Assembly (NCBI GenBank): GCA_013822855.1
Contig: PNLE01000005.1
Location: 1-53,190, forward strand
Source of the DNA: Planctomyces sp.
GTDB lineage: Bacteria; Planctomycetota; Planctomycetia; Planctomycetales; Planctomycetaceae
Direction: 5' to 3'
Length of the DNA stretch: 53,190 nucleotides
The notes beneath the pieces are model-generated. The model saw only the letters and a program-made list of their open reading frames with translations, was not told the DNA's origin and did not search any database. The translations under genes were made by a program, and so were the position numbers. Positions 1 to 7,808 of this stretch are shown one piece after another. Position 1 is the first letter of the stretch. Each line of letters begins with the position of its first letter.

Positions 1-177
1 GGCACCAACGACAAGGTCATCGACTTCGCATCCGGCGAGAAACTCTTCGCGGCAGCCAACGAACCCAAGCGGTTCGTGCGATTGGAGGATATCGAGCACA
101 ACAACTGGATCACGGAAGAGTATATCTCTGAATTGGACAATTTCCTGAGTTCACTGCCACTCCTGGAGCAGAAGTAA
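1..177 (+). CDS. alpha/beta hydrolase, C-terminal end (partial)
   Basis: The reading frame open from base 1 encodes 58 residues and stops with TAA at 175-177; the start lies outside the window. The residues read GTNDKVIDF at the left edge and IEHNN about 25 residues later. This matches the end of the serine-hydrolase fold of the BEM46/ABHD17-like group, where an Asp follows the last strands and the catalytic His sits in a G/E-H-N/D motif. The nucleophile elbow is not in view, so substrate and subfamily cannot be named. It converges on the next gene, with only 15 bp between the two stops. Confidence 0.6.
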   Translation, partial: GTNDKVIDFASGEKLFAAANEPKRFVRLEDIEHNNWITEEYISELDNFLSSLPLLEQK

Positions 178-192
178 CCGTGTGAAGCTCCG

Positions 193-657
193 TCAAGAGA
201 GTCCCTTTCGCCGATGTCGACTGGTGGGAATCGGCGCATTGGCTTGCCGGGCAATCCAGACGATGAAGCCGATCATGGTCGCGATCGAAACGAGGAACAT
301 GATCACTGCGAAGTAATTGGGGCGACCCGATAGACGGGTCGATCTCTCGACTCCCGGTAGATAGCTCACCATCGCCTTTTCCCCGGTTGATAAGTGAGTA
401 TCCACCGGAAGACTTTCGGATTCGTTGCGTTGAGTTCCCGCTTGATCCTGATAGCTGTATGTAACATTCAGGACCGCTGTTTCCCTGCCCCGACGTCCCC
501 TCTCGATTCCAATCTCCGCATTCGTAATGACAGCCTCCGCTTGACGCCCCCACACTGCGTATCGCAATTCGGTGAATGAAAACCAGCCCGAGATCAACAC
601 GACGCCGAGGATGATCAGTCCTCCTTTGAGCCTCTGCATCTCCTGGTCTGTATCCAT
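193..657 (-). CDS. DUF3592-type membrane protein
   Basis: A 154-residue protein with one hydrophobic segment at about residues 11-29, a soluble middle of about 80 residues rich in beta-forming stretches, and a second hydrophobic segment at about 115-136. The arrangement (TM, then a Y-x-V-x-G-like middle with VNVTYSYQ and a YLPG motif, then TM) fits the DUF3592 family, whose function is unknown. The YLPG sequence corresponds to the usual Y-(N/D)P motif before the second helix. Upstream on its strand is GAAAGGC, a usable ribosome site about 7 nt before the ATG. It has no obvious operon partner and is divergent from the DUF1080 gene. Confidence 0.65.
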   Translation of the reverse strand: MDTDQEMQRLKGGLIILGVVLISGWFSFTELRYAVWGRQAEAVITNAEIGIERGRRGRETAVLNVTYSYQDQAGTQRNESESLPVDTHLSTGEKAMVSYLPGVERSTRLSGRPNYFAVIMFLVSIATMIGFIVWIARQANAPIPTSRHRRKGLS

Positions 658-1037
658 CGAATTTGCCTTTCACTACTCAGCCAACACGGTGTTGCCTAAA
701 GAATGTTTCATGAGTGCTCGCAAACGCAAATTGCGTTCGGGATTTTCCAGGGCACAAACAACTCTTTGAAGCGATATAAAAAGTTCACGCAAGACCACTG
801 ATCCTGCGGAGTGTCGAAGTCTGCCATGGCGGTGTCGCCGCTGGCAACCCCTTTCCCAAATATTCTTGGGAGTCAGCGGTGCCCATCGGCTTCGATGATT
901 CCAGCTTAATTGGCCCGACCGCGTGACTTTGCATGAAAGCGTCCGAGATGACATGCTCAACGGGCCTCGCTGACACGTGGACGACACTTTTAGAAATGCA
1001 ATTGAACCTTTCTCGCAATCATCGAAGGACTTGCACC
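658..1037. other. intergenic region between divergent genes
   Basis: 380 bp separating the divergent DUF3592 and DUF1080 genes. Open frames here (for example on the minus strand over 673-1080) lack any recognisable protein character. I see no strong promoter, repeat or RNA, although promoters for both neighbours must lie here. Confidence 0.5.
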
Positions 1038-1730
1038 ATGAACACCACCGATTCACCTTTGCCGACACAAATTCGCTCATACCCCCTTCTCACGACATGG
1101 GCATGCCTCTTGGGCGTCTTGACACTCAGCATAGTGATCCCGCAGGTGCAAGCCGCCGAACCGGTGTCCCTGTTCGATGGCAAGACGTTCACCAGCTGGG
1201 AGGGAGATACGGCCAAAACTTTTCGGATTGAAGACGGCGAAATCGTGGGCGGATCACTGACGGCCAAGGTGCCGCGCAACGAGTTTCTCGCGTCCGAGAA
1301 GAGCTATGGGGATTTCGAACTGCGGCTGAAGTACAAGCTCGAAGGAACCGAAGGGTTCGTCAACGCCGGTGTGCAGGTGCGATCCGAGCGGATTCCTGAG
1401 CATCACGAAATGATCGGCTACCAAGCCGATATCGGCCAGGGCTACGACGGGGCGCTCTACGATGAAAGCCGTCGGAACAAAATGCTGGCGCAGCCCGCGC
1501 CCGAAGTGCTGGCCAAGGCCCTGAAAAAAGGGGAATGGAACGACTATCGCATCCGCTGCGAGGGGCCGCGCATCCAACTGTGGCTGAACGGCATCCAGAC
1601 AGTCGACTACACGGAAACCCAGAAGGACATTCCCCTGACGGGCAAGATCGCGTTGCAGATCCACGGGGGTGGAGTCGCCGAAATCCGGTACAAGGACATT
1701 GTGCTTGAGGAACTGGTGACGAAGGATTGA
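1038..1730 (+). CDS. exported 3-keto-disaccharide hydrolase domain (DUF1080) protein
   Basis: 230 residues. The chosen ATG is preceded by GAAGGAC and is followed by an N-terminal region with a hydrophobic signal segment ending in QAAE at about residues 37-42, so the protein is probably exported. The mature part carries the DUF1080 signature: SLFDGKTFTSWEG, FRIEDGEIVGG, then DFELRLKYK and later GKIALQIHGG and IRYKDIVLEEL. The fold is a concanavalin-like jelly roll; family members have been assigned as 3-keto-glycoside hydrolases, and planctomycetes carry many. Substrate cannot be read from sequence. An earlier in-frame ATG at 933 is less likely because it would bury the signal peptide. It stands alone. 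Confidence 0.88.
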   Translation: MNTTDSPLPTQIRSYPLLTTWACLLGVLTLSIVIPQVQAAEPVSLFDGKTFTSWEGDTAKTFRIEDGEIVGGSLTAKVPRNEFLASEKSYGDFELRLKYKLEGTEGFVNAGVQVRSERIPEHHEMIGYQADIGQGYDGALYDESRRNKMLAQPAPEVLAKALKKGEWNDYRIRCEGPRIQLWLNGIQTVDYTETQKDIPLTGKIALQIHGGGVAEIRYKDIVLEELVTKD

Positions 1731-1826
1731 AGGTTTTTGATGGTGGATGGTGGGAAGTGGGGAGTTGTTCCTATCTGACTGTTTCGGCGAGCCAAGCTTC
1801 CGACGATAGCATGAACTCTCTTGCGC

Positions 1827-2162
1827 TCATCTTGGGGCGGTGCCAGCCGACGCTTCGCCGATTCGCCGCAATGTGGCCAGTGAGAAGATGCCGGAGCTGT
1901 GGCCGTCGCTGAAGGAGATCGCGTAGGCGTAGTTGCCGACGGGCCTCAAGGCGGTCGGACGGATGGGACGAGTTTGTACCACATCGATCACCGCCAGCGG
2001 GTTGACCTTGGCGGGTGGCTGCTCCCGTTCGACATTGCAGACGGCACAAGGGCACTCCTTTCTGAGTGTCGCCCACGGGATCTGCTGGGAAACTCCGTCG
2101 CTCCAATTGAGCACGAGAGAAGTCCCGTCGTCGGCCAGTTTGACCAGCGTGAGGGTGTCCAT
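1827..2162 (-). CDS. DUF971 protein (iron-sulfur accessory domain)
   Basis: 111 residues, a stand-alone DUF971 (GBBH-like N-terminal) domain. Diagnostic features are W-S-DG near residue 21, the ATLRKECPCAVC cluster at about 33-44 and the late motif YAISFSDGHSSGIFS. The ATG at 2160-2162 follows AGAGGAA; the upstream extension of the open frame has no family similarity and was dropped. In plants DUF971 forms the C-terminus of HCF101, an Mrp-family Fe-S carrier. The gene is divergent from the sufR operon and shares with it a 233-bp spacer containing an iron-box-like palindrome, so co-regulation with Fe-S assembly is likely. This is inference; no experiment on bacterial stand-alone DUF971 proteins is assumed here. 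Confidence 0.85.
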   Translation of the reverse strand: MDTLTLVKLADDGTSLVLNWSDGVSQQIPWATLRKECPCAVCNVEREQPPAKVNPLAVIDVVQTRPIRPTALRPVGNYAYAISFSDGHSSGIFSLATLRRIGEASAGTAPR

Positions 2163-2231
2163 AAATTCCTCTTTCAACCTGTTCCTTCCACAGAAACTTA
2201 GCCCAGCGAAGTGATGGACTTGAGCCTCTCT

Positions 2232-2254
2232 AAGTTGAGATTGCGTCTCAACTT
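2232..2254. promoter_or_regulatory. perfect inverted repeat, candidate SufR or Fur operator
   Basis: Two perfect 8-bp arms, AAGTTGAG at 2232-2239 and CTCAACTT at 2247-2254, with a 7-nt centre. The inner 15 bases (TGAGATTGCGTCTCA, 2236-2250) match 11 of 15 positions of the symmetric Fur-box form TGAGAATnATTCTCA, not counting the centre. The site lies between DUF971 and sufR, just upstream of a good promoter, which suits a regulator of iron or Fe-S metabolism. Which protein binds is not decidable by eye: SufR is encoded next door, and Fur-like proteins favour this kind of box. Confidence 0.6.
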
Positions 2255-2274
2255 CTCGTTTTTCGCAGAGATGA

Positions 2275-2303
2275 TTGTCAAAACACTTCCGCAGGTCTAG
2301 CAT
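2275..2303 (+). promoter_or_regulatory. candidate sigma-70 promoter of the suf operon
   Basis: TTGTCA at 2275-2280, a 17-bp spacer and TAGCAT at 2298-2303. The element sits 92 bp upstream of the sufR start and 20 bp downstream of the perfect inverted repeat, a sensible geometry for a regulated promoter. It was chosen by matching consensus hexamers only. Confidence 0.4.
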
Positions 2304-2395
2304 GATAGTTGAGGCCTGAGTCTAGTCGATTCGGCCCACGGTGTTCGACCAGCGTCCGAAATTGTCGGGATGGCTGGCAAGTCAGGAGAATTGCC

Positions 2396-3124
2396 ATGAA
2401 ACCCATGCTGGATCCCGGGGATCGCGAATTCCTGGAACGGATGCAGCCGTTGGGGGCCGTGACAATTCAGAACTTGTGTGACTCCACCAAAGTCACCCAA
2501 ACGGCGGTTCGCCAACGTCTGAACCGGCTTCTGGCTGGTGGCTGGATTCTCCGACAGACCGTCAAAGCCCATCGTGGTCGACCCTATCACACCTACAATA
2601 TTTCTCCTGCTGGTCTCCGGGAGATAGGTGACAATTACACCGATCTGGCCCAGATCCTCTGGAAAGAGTTGCGGAACATTCCCGATCCGGAGCTTCGCAA
2701 GCTGCTCGAAGCCCGGATCCGCGACGCCCTCGTCCAACAGTATTCCAAGTCCGTTCACGCTGAGGATCTCGGCGAGCGGATGCGGCAGCTCGCCTCTTTG
2801 CTGGCGAACAGTGGCTTCAACGTCGACGCCATCGATGTATCGACAGACGGTCGCGTGATGCTTCCCGTCCTCCGCGAAAACAACTGCCCTTACCATGAGC
2901 TGGCCGAGAACGACCAGTCGATCTGCGATCTCGAGCAACAGGTGTTTGAACGTGTGCTCGGTGTCCCATTGACGGTGACTCACCGTTGCCGCAATGGGGA
3001 TGGTCGCTGCGAGTTTCACCCGACCGCCAACATCATGACCGCTCCACTCGCTTCCAGCGAAGTGGACACGTCCCACAGCCATAGCATGAGCAGCCACAGC
3101 TCATTGGAAGAGGTGGCACGATGA
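2396..3124 (+). CDS. sufR: SufR-like Fe-S-binding transcriptional regulator
   Basis: 242 residues; the ATG follows AGGAG by 7 nt. Residues 8-70 form a winged helix-turn-helix ([20 protein letters not shown], then a wing around RGRPYHTY). The C-terminal half carries four cysteines, C164, C177, C198 and C205, in the pattern [23 protein letters not shown] typical of SufR, where three Cys ligate a 4Fe-4S cluster that allows DNA binding. In cyanobacteria and actinobacteria SufR represses the suf operon when its cluster is intact. Here it is the first gene of the sufC-B-D operon, so autoregulation through the upstream palindrome is expected. The last 30 residues are Ser/His-rich, outside the family core. 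Its TGA overlaps the next ATG by 4 bp. Confidence 0.88.
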   Translation: MKPMLDPGDREFLERMQPLGAVTIQNLCDSTKVTQTAVRQRLNRLLAGGWILRQTVKAHRGRPYHTYNISPAGLREIGDNYTDLAQILWKELRNIPDPELRKLLEARIRDALVQQYSKSVHAEDLGERMRQLASLLANSGFNVDAIDVSTDGRVMLPVLRENNCPYHELAENDQSICDLEQQVFERVLGVPLTVTHRCRNGDGRCEFHPTANIMTAPLASSEVDTSHSHSMSSHSSLEEVAR

Positions 3125-3765
3125 ACCACGCCCCCTTCCCACCCACAACAAGTGGCCATGCCGCCTCGACTCGCCCGCATGGCGAGCCTTGGATCGATGG
3201 TCGCTTCGAAGAAAATCTGGTGATCACCACGCTCGAACAAGCCATGAATTGGGGACAGCTCTCCAGTGTCTGGCCGCTGACATTCGGCATCGCTTGCTGC
3301 GCCATGGAGATGATGGCCGCCGGCATGAGCAAGTACGACCTCGACCGCTTCGGCTCTGGAGCATTTCGCGCCACCCCCCGACAGGCCGACCTGATGATCG
3401 TCGCGGGGACGGTCACGTACAAGATGGCCAGCCGGATCCGCCGCCTGTACGACCAGATGCCGGATCCCAAGTACGTCATCGCGATGGGTGCCTGCACTAT
3501 TGGCGGCGGCCCCTACTTCAAGTACGGCTACCACGTTGTCAAAGGGGTCGACCTGGTTGTTCCCGTCGATGTCTACATCCCCGGCTGCCCACCCCGGCCG
3601 GAAGCGCTCCTCGAAGGAGTGATGCGAATTCAAGACAAGATCCGGGCACGGAAGCTCGGGCGAAACACCGTTTCGCAATTGCCGGTGCCCCATCGCTCAG
3701 GCCATGGCGTGCTGGCCCCCCTGGTTTCCATCCCCGAGATGGCGGCGCCTGCGATAACGCCTTAA
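3121..3765 (+). CDS. nuoB: NADH-quinone oxidoreductase subunit B (NuoB)
   Basis: 214 residues, matching the PSST/NuoB family core with extensions at both ends. All four ligands of the terminal 4Fe-4S cluster N2 are present: adjacent C59-C60 in [11 protein letters not shown]125 in GACTIGGG and C156 in PGCPPRPE. NuoB sits at the junction of the peripheral and membrane arms of complex I and passes electrons to quinone. The start codon overlaps the sufR stop (ATGA), implying translational coupling. No other nuo gene is in the window, so this copy is separated from the usual nuo cluster and placed inside a Fe-S assembly operon. It could be the only NuoB or a second copy; the rest of the genome would tell. 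Confidence 0.9.
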   Translation: MNHAPFPPTTSGHAASTRPHGEPWIDGRFEENLVITTLEQAMNWGQLSSVWPLTFGIACCAMEMMAAGMSKYDLDRFGSGAFRATPRQADLMIVAGTVTYKMASRIRRLYDQMPDPKYVIAMGACTIGGGPYFKYGYHVVKGVDLVVPVDVYIPGCPPRPEALLEGVMRIQDKIRARKLGRNTVSQLPVPHRSGHGVLAPLVSIPEMAAPAITP

Positions 3766-3815
3766 CCGCCTCCCACTTTGACTTCTCATATTTTCCGTTC
3801 CAAGCCGAGAGTTTC

Positions 3816-4643
3816 ATGACCGCTTCGCTCAAGATCAACGACCTGCATGTTTCCGTCGAAGGGCTGCCCATCCTGCGGGGTGTGAGCCTCGAGATCCGTC
3901 AGGGTGAAATCCACGCACTCATGGGCCCCAACGGCTCGGGGAAAAGCACGCTGGCCTACACGCTGGTCGGACATCCCAAGTACGAGATCACGCAAGGTTC
4001 GATCGAGATCGACGGCACGCCGCTCAACGAACTCGACGCCTGCCAGCGGGCCCGGCTGGGGCTATTCCTCGCGTTCCAGTACCCCGTCGTGATCCCCGGC
4101 GTCAAGGTGGCCGACTTCCTCCGCCACGCGATCACCAACATTCGCAATCCGAATCGCAAGGAAGGGGAAGGCCTTATTCCCATGCGGGAGTTCCGCAAGG
4201 AACTCAAGGCCATGATGGACGAACTGGGGATGGATGGCGAGTTCGCCCGCCGGTACCTCAATGAAGGTTTCTCGGGTGGCGAGAAGAAGCGGATGGAGAT
4301 CCTCCAACTGGCCATGCTCAAGCCCCGATTCGCCGTGCTTGACGAGACTGATTCGGGCCTCGACAGCGACGCCGTCCGCGTCGTGAGCGAAGGCTTGCGG
4401 AAGCTGGCCGGTCCGGAGATGGGCGTCCTGATCATCACCCACCACGAGCGGTTGCTCGAATACAACGTTCCCCAGTTCACGCATGTCATGCTGGCCGGGA
4501 AAATCGTCGAAACGGGCGATGCCAGCCTGGCCCGCGAACTCCACAACGAAGGTTACTCGAAGGTTCGGCTGCGGCATCCCGAAGAGGCGGCTGAAGAAGC
4601 GGCCCGGGCCCAGGGGCGCGCTGCAGAGCCCGCAGGGGTCTGA
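3816..4643 (+). CDS. sufC: Fe-S cluster assembly ATPase SufC
   Basis: 275 residues, an ABC-class ATPase. Walker A is GPNGSGKST at residues 37-45, the signature is GFSGGEKKRMEI, and Walker B runs into LDETDSGLDSDA, the D-loop form special to SufC. SufC drives the SufBCD scaffold on which Fe-S clusters are built in the cytosol. The frame is open far upstream, but homology begins at the ATG at 3816, 50 bp after nuoB. The tail after residue 255 (EEAAEEAARAQGRA) is an acidic-alanine extension not usual in the family. Confidence 0.95.
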   Translation: MTASLKINDLHVSVEGLPILRGVSLEIRQGEIHALMGPNGSGKSTLAYTLVGHPKYEITQGSIEIDGTPLNELDACQRARLGLFLAFQYPVVIPGVKVADFLRHAITNIRNPNRKEGEGLIPMREFRKELKAMMDELGMDGEFARRYLNEGFSGGEKKRMEILQLAMLKPRFAVLDETDSGLDSDAVRVVSEGLRKLAGPEMGVLIITHHERLLEYNVPQFTHVMLAGKIVETGDASLARELHNEGYSKVRLRHPEEAAEEAARAQGRAAEPAGV

Positions 4644-4658
4644 ACGATTCATGCGGAA

Positions 4659-4708
4659 CCATGCCCGCCCAAAGCTGCGGGCATGCCACACGCAAGCGTG
4701 GCATGGCA
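4659..4708. repeat. double hairpin between sufC and sufB
   Basis: Within the 142-bp gap between sufC and sufB lie two adjacent hairpins: GCCCGC/GCGGGC around AAAGCT, then CATGCCAC (4682-4689) and GTGGCATG (4698-4705) around a short loop. The unit has the look of a dispersed palindromic repeat rather than a terminator, because no T-run follows. In mRNA it could set the SufC:SufB ratio by stalling decay or translation, which is inference. Confidence 0.5.
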
Positions 4709-4785
4709 CACACATTGGATAAGTCAAAGCGATTTGAACGGTTGGAAGCGGCGGGATGGCTCGCCGGAAAGACTAAGGAATAACC

Positions 4786-6207
4786 ATGGCCACTGATTTG
4801 AGTACCGCCGCCCCCGAAGAAATCGGCATTGGCGACTATCAATACGGCTTTCACGATTCGACCGAGAACTACACGTTCAAGAGCCGCAAGGGGCTGGATC
4901 GTGAAATGGTCGAGCAGATCTCGGCGATGAAGAAGGAACCCGCCTGGATGCGGGACTTCCGTCTCGAAGCGTACGACATCTTCCTGTCGAAGCCGATGCC
5001 CAGTTGGGGGGGCGACCTGTCCCACCTCGACTTCCAGGACATCCACTACTACATGAAGGCTTCGGATCGACAGGAACAGTCGTGGGACGACGTTCCCGAC
5101 GACATCCGCAAGACATACGACCGGCTCGGGATTCCCGAAGCCGAAAAGAAGTATCTCGCCGGCGTGAAGGCCCAGTACGAATCCGAAGTCGTCTACGGCA
5201 GCCTGCAGGAGGATCTCGCCAAGAAGGGAGTCGTCTTCACCGACACCGACTCGGCCATCCGCGACTATCCCGAACTCGTCCGCGAGCACTTCGGGACGGT
5301 GATCCCGTCGTTCGACAACAAGTTCGCCGCCCTCAACTCGGCGGTCTGGTCAGGCGGCTCGTTCATCTACGTCCCCAAGGGGGTCGAGATCGAGTTCCCG
5401 CTCCAGGCGTATTTCCGAATCAACTCGGAAAACATGGGCCAGTTCGAGCGGACGCTGATCATCGTCGACGAAGGTGCCTCGGTTCACTACGTCGAAGGCT
5501 GCACCGCCCCGACCTACAGCAGCGAAAGCCTGCACTCGGCGGTCGTCGAGATCATCGTCAAGCGGAAGGCCCGCTGCCGGTACACGACCATTCAGAACTG
5601 GTCGAACAACGTCTACAATCTCGTCACCAAGCGGGCCATGGCCTACGGCGATTCGCTCATGGAGTGGGTCGACGGCAACCTCGGTTCCAAGCTGACAATG
5701 AAGTATCCCGCCATCTATCTGATGGAACCTGGTGCCCGCGGCGAGACGCTCTCCATCGCCTTCGCCGGTGCGGGCCAGCATCAGGACGCCGGGGCGAAGA
5801 TGGTGCACTGCGCACCGAACACCTCCAGCCGGATCATCTCCAAGAGCATCTCGAAGTCGGGCGGACGGGCCAGCTATCGCGGTCTCGTGAAGGTCGAAGC
5901 CCATGCCACCGGCTGCAAGTCGAACGTGGTCTGCGACGCCCTCATCCTCGACCCCGAGAGCCGGAGCGACACCTATCCGTACATCGAGATCGAGCAGGAA
6001 CATGTCGCGATCGAGCACGAGGCTTCGGTCTCGAAGATCGCCGAAGAGCAATTGCTGTATCTGATGAGCCGGGGAATGACCGAAGCCGAAGCCTCGGCCA
6101 TGATCGTCACCGGATTCATCGAGCCGCTGGTGAAGGAACTGCCGATGGAATACGCCGTCGAAATGAACCGGCTGATCGAACTCCAGATGGAGGGGAGCGT
6201 GGGTTAG
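4786..6207 (+). CDS. sufB: Fe-S cluster assembly scaffold protein SufB
   Basis: 473 residues, full length for SufB. The ATG follows AAGGA. Family blocks are present in order: YKYGFHD-like start ([20 protein letters not shown]), [13 protein letters not shown], the [22 protein letters not shown] strand block, and [17 protein letters not shown], which carries the conserved Cys used in cluster building. It forms a beta-helix that dimerises with SufD and binds SufC. It lies third in the suf set, after sufC, separated by a hairpin-bearing gap. No frameshift or unusual loss is seen. Confidence 0.96.
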   Translation: MATDLSTAAPEEIGIGDYQYGFHDSTENYTFKSRKGLDREMVEQISAMKKEPAWMRDFRLEAYDIFLSKPMPSWGGDLSHLDFQDIHYYMKASDRQEQSWDDVPDDIRKTYDRLGIPEAEKKYLAGVKAQYESEVVYGSLQEDLAKKGVVFTDTDSAIRDYPELVREHFGTVIPSFDNKFAALNSAVWSGGSFIYVPKGVEIEFPLQAYFRINSENMGQFERTLIIVDEGASVHYVEGCTAPTYSSESLHSAVVEIIVKRKARCRYTTIQNWSNNVYNLVTKRAMAYGDSLMEWVDGNLGSKLTMKYPAIYLMEPGARGETLSIAFAGAGQHQDAGAKMVHCAPNTSSRIISKSISKSGGRASYRGLVKVEAHATGCKSNVVCDALILDPESRSDTYPYIEIEQEHVAIEHEASVSKIAEEQLLYLMSRGMTEAEASAMIVTGFIEPLVKELPMEYAVEMNRLIELQMEGSVG

Positions 6208-6240
6208 TCCCTCGCTGCTTCATCCATTCGATTCATGCAC

Positions 6241-6263
6241 GGGTGCCACTGGCTCCGCCAGTC
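6241..6263. repeat. short hairpin between sufB and sufD
   Basis: ACTGGC and GCCAGT arms around TCC at 6248-6262, inside the 99-bp gap before sufD. It may be another dispersed palindrome. No T-run follows, so a terminator is unlikely and read-through into sufD is expected. Confidence 0.35.
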
Positions 6264-6306
6264 CCTTCTGATTTTTTGTTCCCGAGTTTCAGTACCGAGT
6301 GCCTTT

Positions 6307-7653
6307 GTGACCACAGCCACTTCCACTTCTCCCGTTCTCACTCCGATCACCGGCTTCTCGGCCGAGGCGTTCGAGCAGTTTCTGGCTTCCCGCAGCGAAC
6401 CGCAGTGGGTGACCGAACTCCGCCGGGCCGCCTTTCAGAAGTATCTTGAACTTCTGGAGGAACCGCTCAACCCCGAGGAGTGGAAGCGGATCGACCTGCG
6501 GGCGATGAAGCCGGGGCAGTTCCATCTCGCGACGGGAAGCTCGACCATCGACCAGGCGTCGATCGGCACGCTGTTGGCCGACCGGGCCGAGTTCGCGGGC
6601 CGGGTGATCCATGTCGATGGACAGGTTGTCGTCTCGGAATTGGCGGAGGAACTCGCTGCCAAAGGTGTGCTCTTCGGCAGTCTGTCGACTCTGGTGCAGA
6701 CGCACGGCGAACTGCTCAAGCCACACCTCATGCAGAAGGCTGTCAAGCCCGATAGCGACCGGATGAGTGCCTGGCATGCAGCGTTCTGGACGGGCGGGAC
6801 GGTGCTGTACGTGCCGCGAAACGTGCGCGTGGAAGCACCGCTATACGGACTGGTCGCTCTGGCCGCCGAGAAGGCCGCCGACTTCAGCCACACGCTGGTC
6901 ATCTTGGAGGATGGTGCCGAAGCGACACTCCTCGAAGAGACCTCATCGCTCCACGCGACCCATCCCGGCCTGCATGTCGGCGGGGTCGAATTGCTGCTGG
7001 GGAACGAAGCCCGGCTGCGGTACGTCCAGCTGCAAAACTGGAACCACCGCACCTGGCACATCGCCACGCAGGCGGGGCATGTTGAACGGGACGCGTTCCT
7101 CCAGTGGACTGTCGGCGGCCTGGGAAGCCGGTTGGCCCATACCCATCAGGATGTCTCGCTCGATGGTCGGGGAGCGGTCGCCGAAGTGAACGGCGTCACC
7201 TTCGCGATCAACCGCCAGGTAATCTCCTACTACACCCAGCAGACGCACAACGCCCCCGACACCCGTAGCGACCTGCTCTACAAGGATGTGCTCCGCGACG
7301 AATCGCGCGTCGTCTGGCGCGGGATGATCAAGGTCGCCAAGGGAGCACCTCGCACGGACGGTTACCAGCGGAACGACGGGCTGCTCCTGTCCCCCACGGC
7401 CCGCGCGGATGCCATTCCCGGTCTGGAAATCGAGACCGACGATGTCCGCTGCACGCACGGCGCGACGGTGGGCGAAGTTGACCAGGATCAAGTGCTCTAC
7501 TGCATGTGCCGGGGCCTTTCACGGCAAGAAGCGATGCACATGATTGTCGAAGGCTTCTTCCAACGGGTCTACGACCGGATTCCGGTTCCCGTCGTCCAGG
7601 AAACGTTGAGCCAGGCCGTGGAGCGCAAGCTGGGGTTGGGTCGGGACACATAG
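6307..7653 (+). CDS. sufD: Fe-S cluster assembly protein SufD
   Basis: 448 residues from a GTG at 6307. An ATG at 6235 is in frame, but the added 24 residues lack family similarity, so the GTG is preferred with moderate certainty. SufD blocks seen are FWTGGTVLYVPRNVRVEAPLY, LRYVQLQNWNHRTWHIATQ, the region after VVWRGMIKVAKGA, and DVRCTHGATVGEVDQDQVLYCMCRG, with the conserved His of SufD in CTHGA. SufD pairs with SufB on the SufC dimer and is needed for iron entry. It lies 99 bp after sufB and 155 bp before the Rieske/DUF59 fusion gene. Confidence 0.93.
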   Translation: MTTATSTSPVLTPITGFSAEAFEQFLASRSEPQWVTELRRAAFQKYLELLEEPLNPEEWKRIDLRAMKPGQFHLATGSSTIDQASIGTLLADRAEFAGRVIHVDGQVVVSELAEELAAKGVLFGSLSTLVQTHGELLKPHLMQKAVKPDSDRMSAWHAAFWTGGTVLYVPRNVRVEAPLYGLVALAAEKAADFSHTLVILEDGAEATLLEETSSLHATHPGLHVGGVELLLGNEARLRYVQLQNWNHRTWHIATQAGHVERDAFLQWTVGGLGSRLAHTHQDVSLDGRGAVAEVNGVTFAINRQVISYYTQQTHNAPDTRSDLLYKDVLRDESRVVWRGMIKVAKGAPRTDGYQRNDGLLLSPTARADAIPGLEIETDDVRCTHGATVGEVDQDQVLYCMCRGLSRQEAMHMIVEGFFQRVYDRIPVPVVQETLSQAVERKLGLGRDT

Positions 7654-7808
7654 CAGTTAACGCTGGCGGGACGACGCTCCAAGAAGACCACGCCCTTCGC
7701 GGTTTTTCACGATCAGCGCTCAGGAACGTGCCACCCATCCTTCATCCCTCCGCCTTCATCCTTCTACCTCTAGCCTGCCGCATCCGTCCACAACAGAAAG
7801 TCCATCCG

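Noticed and set aside
673-1080. Open frame of 135 codons on the minus strand
   Set aside because: It overlaps the start of the DUF1080 gene, and the protein is Arg/Ser/Cys-rich without any family pattern.
3189-3815. The long N-terminal extension of the sufC frame through nuoB
   Set aside because: The frame is open by chance over nuoB; the reading in nuoB's own frame is conserved and the SufC family begins at 3816.
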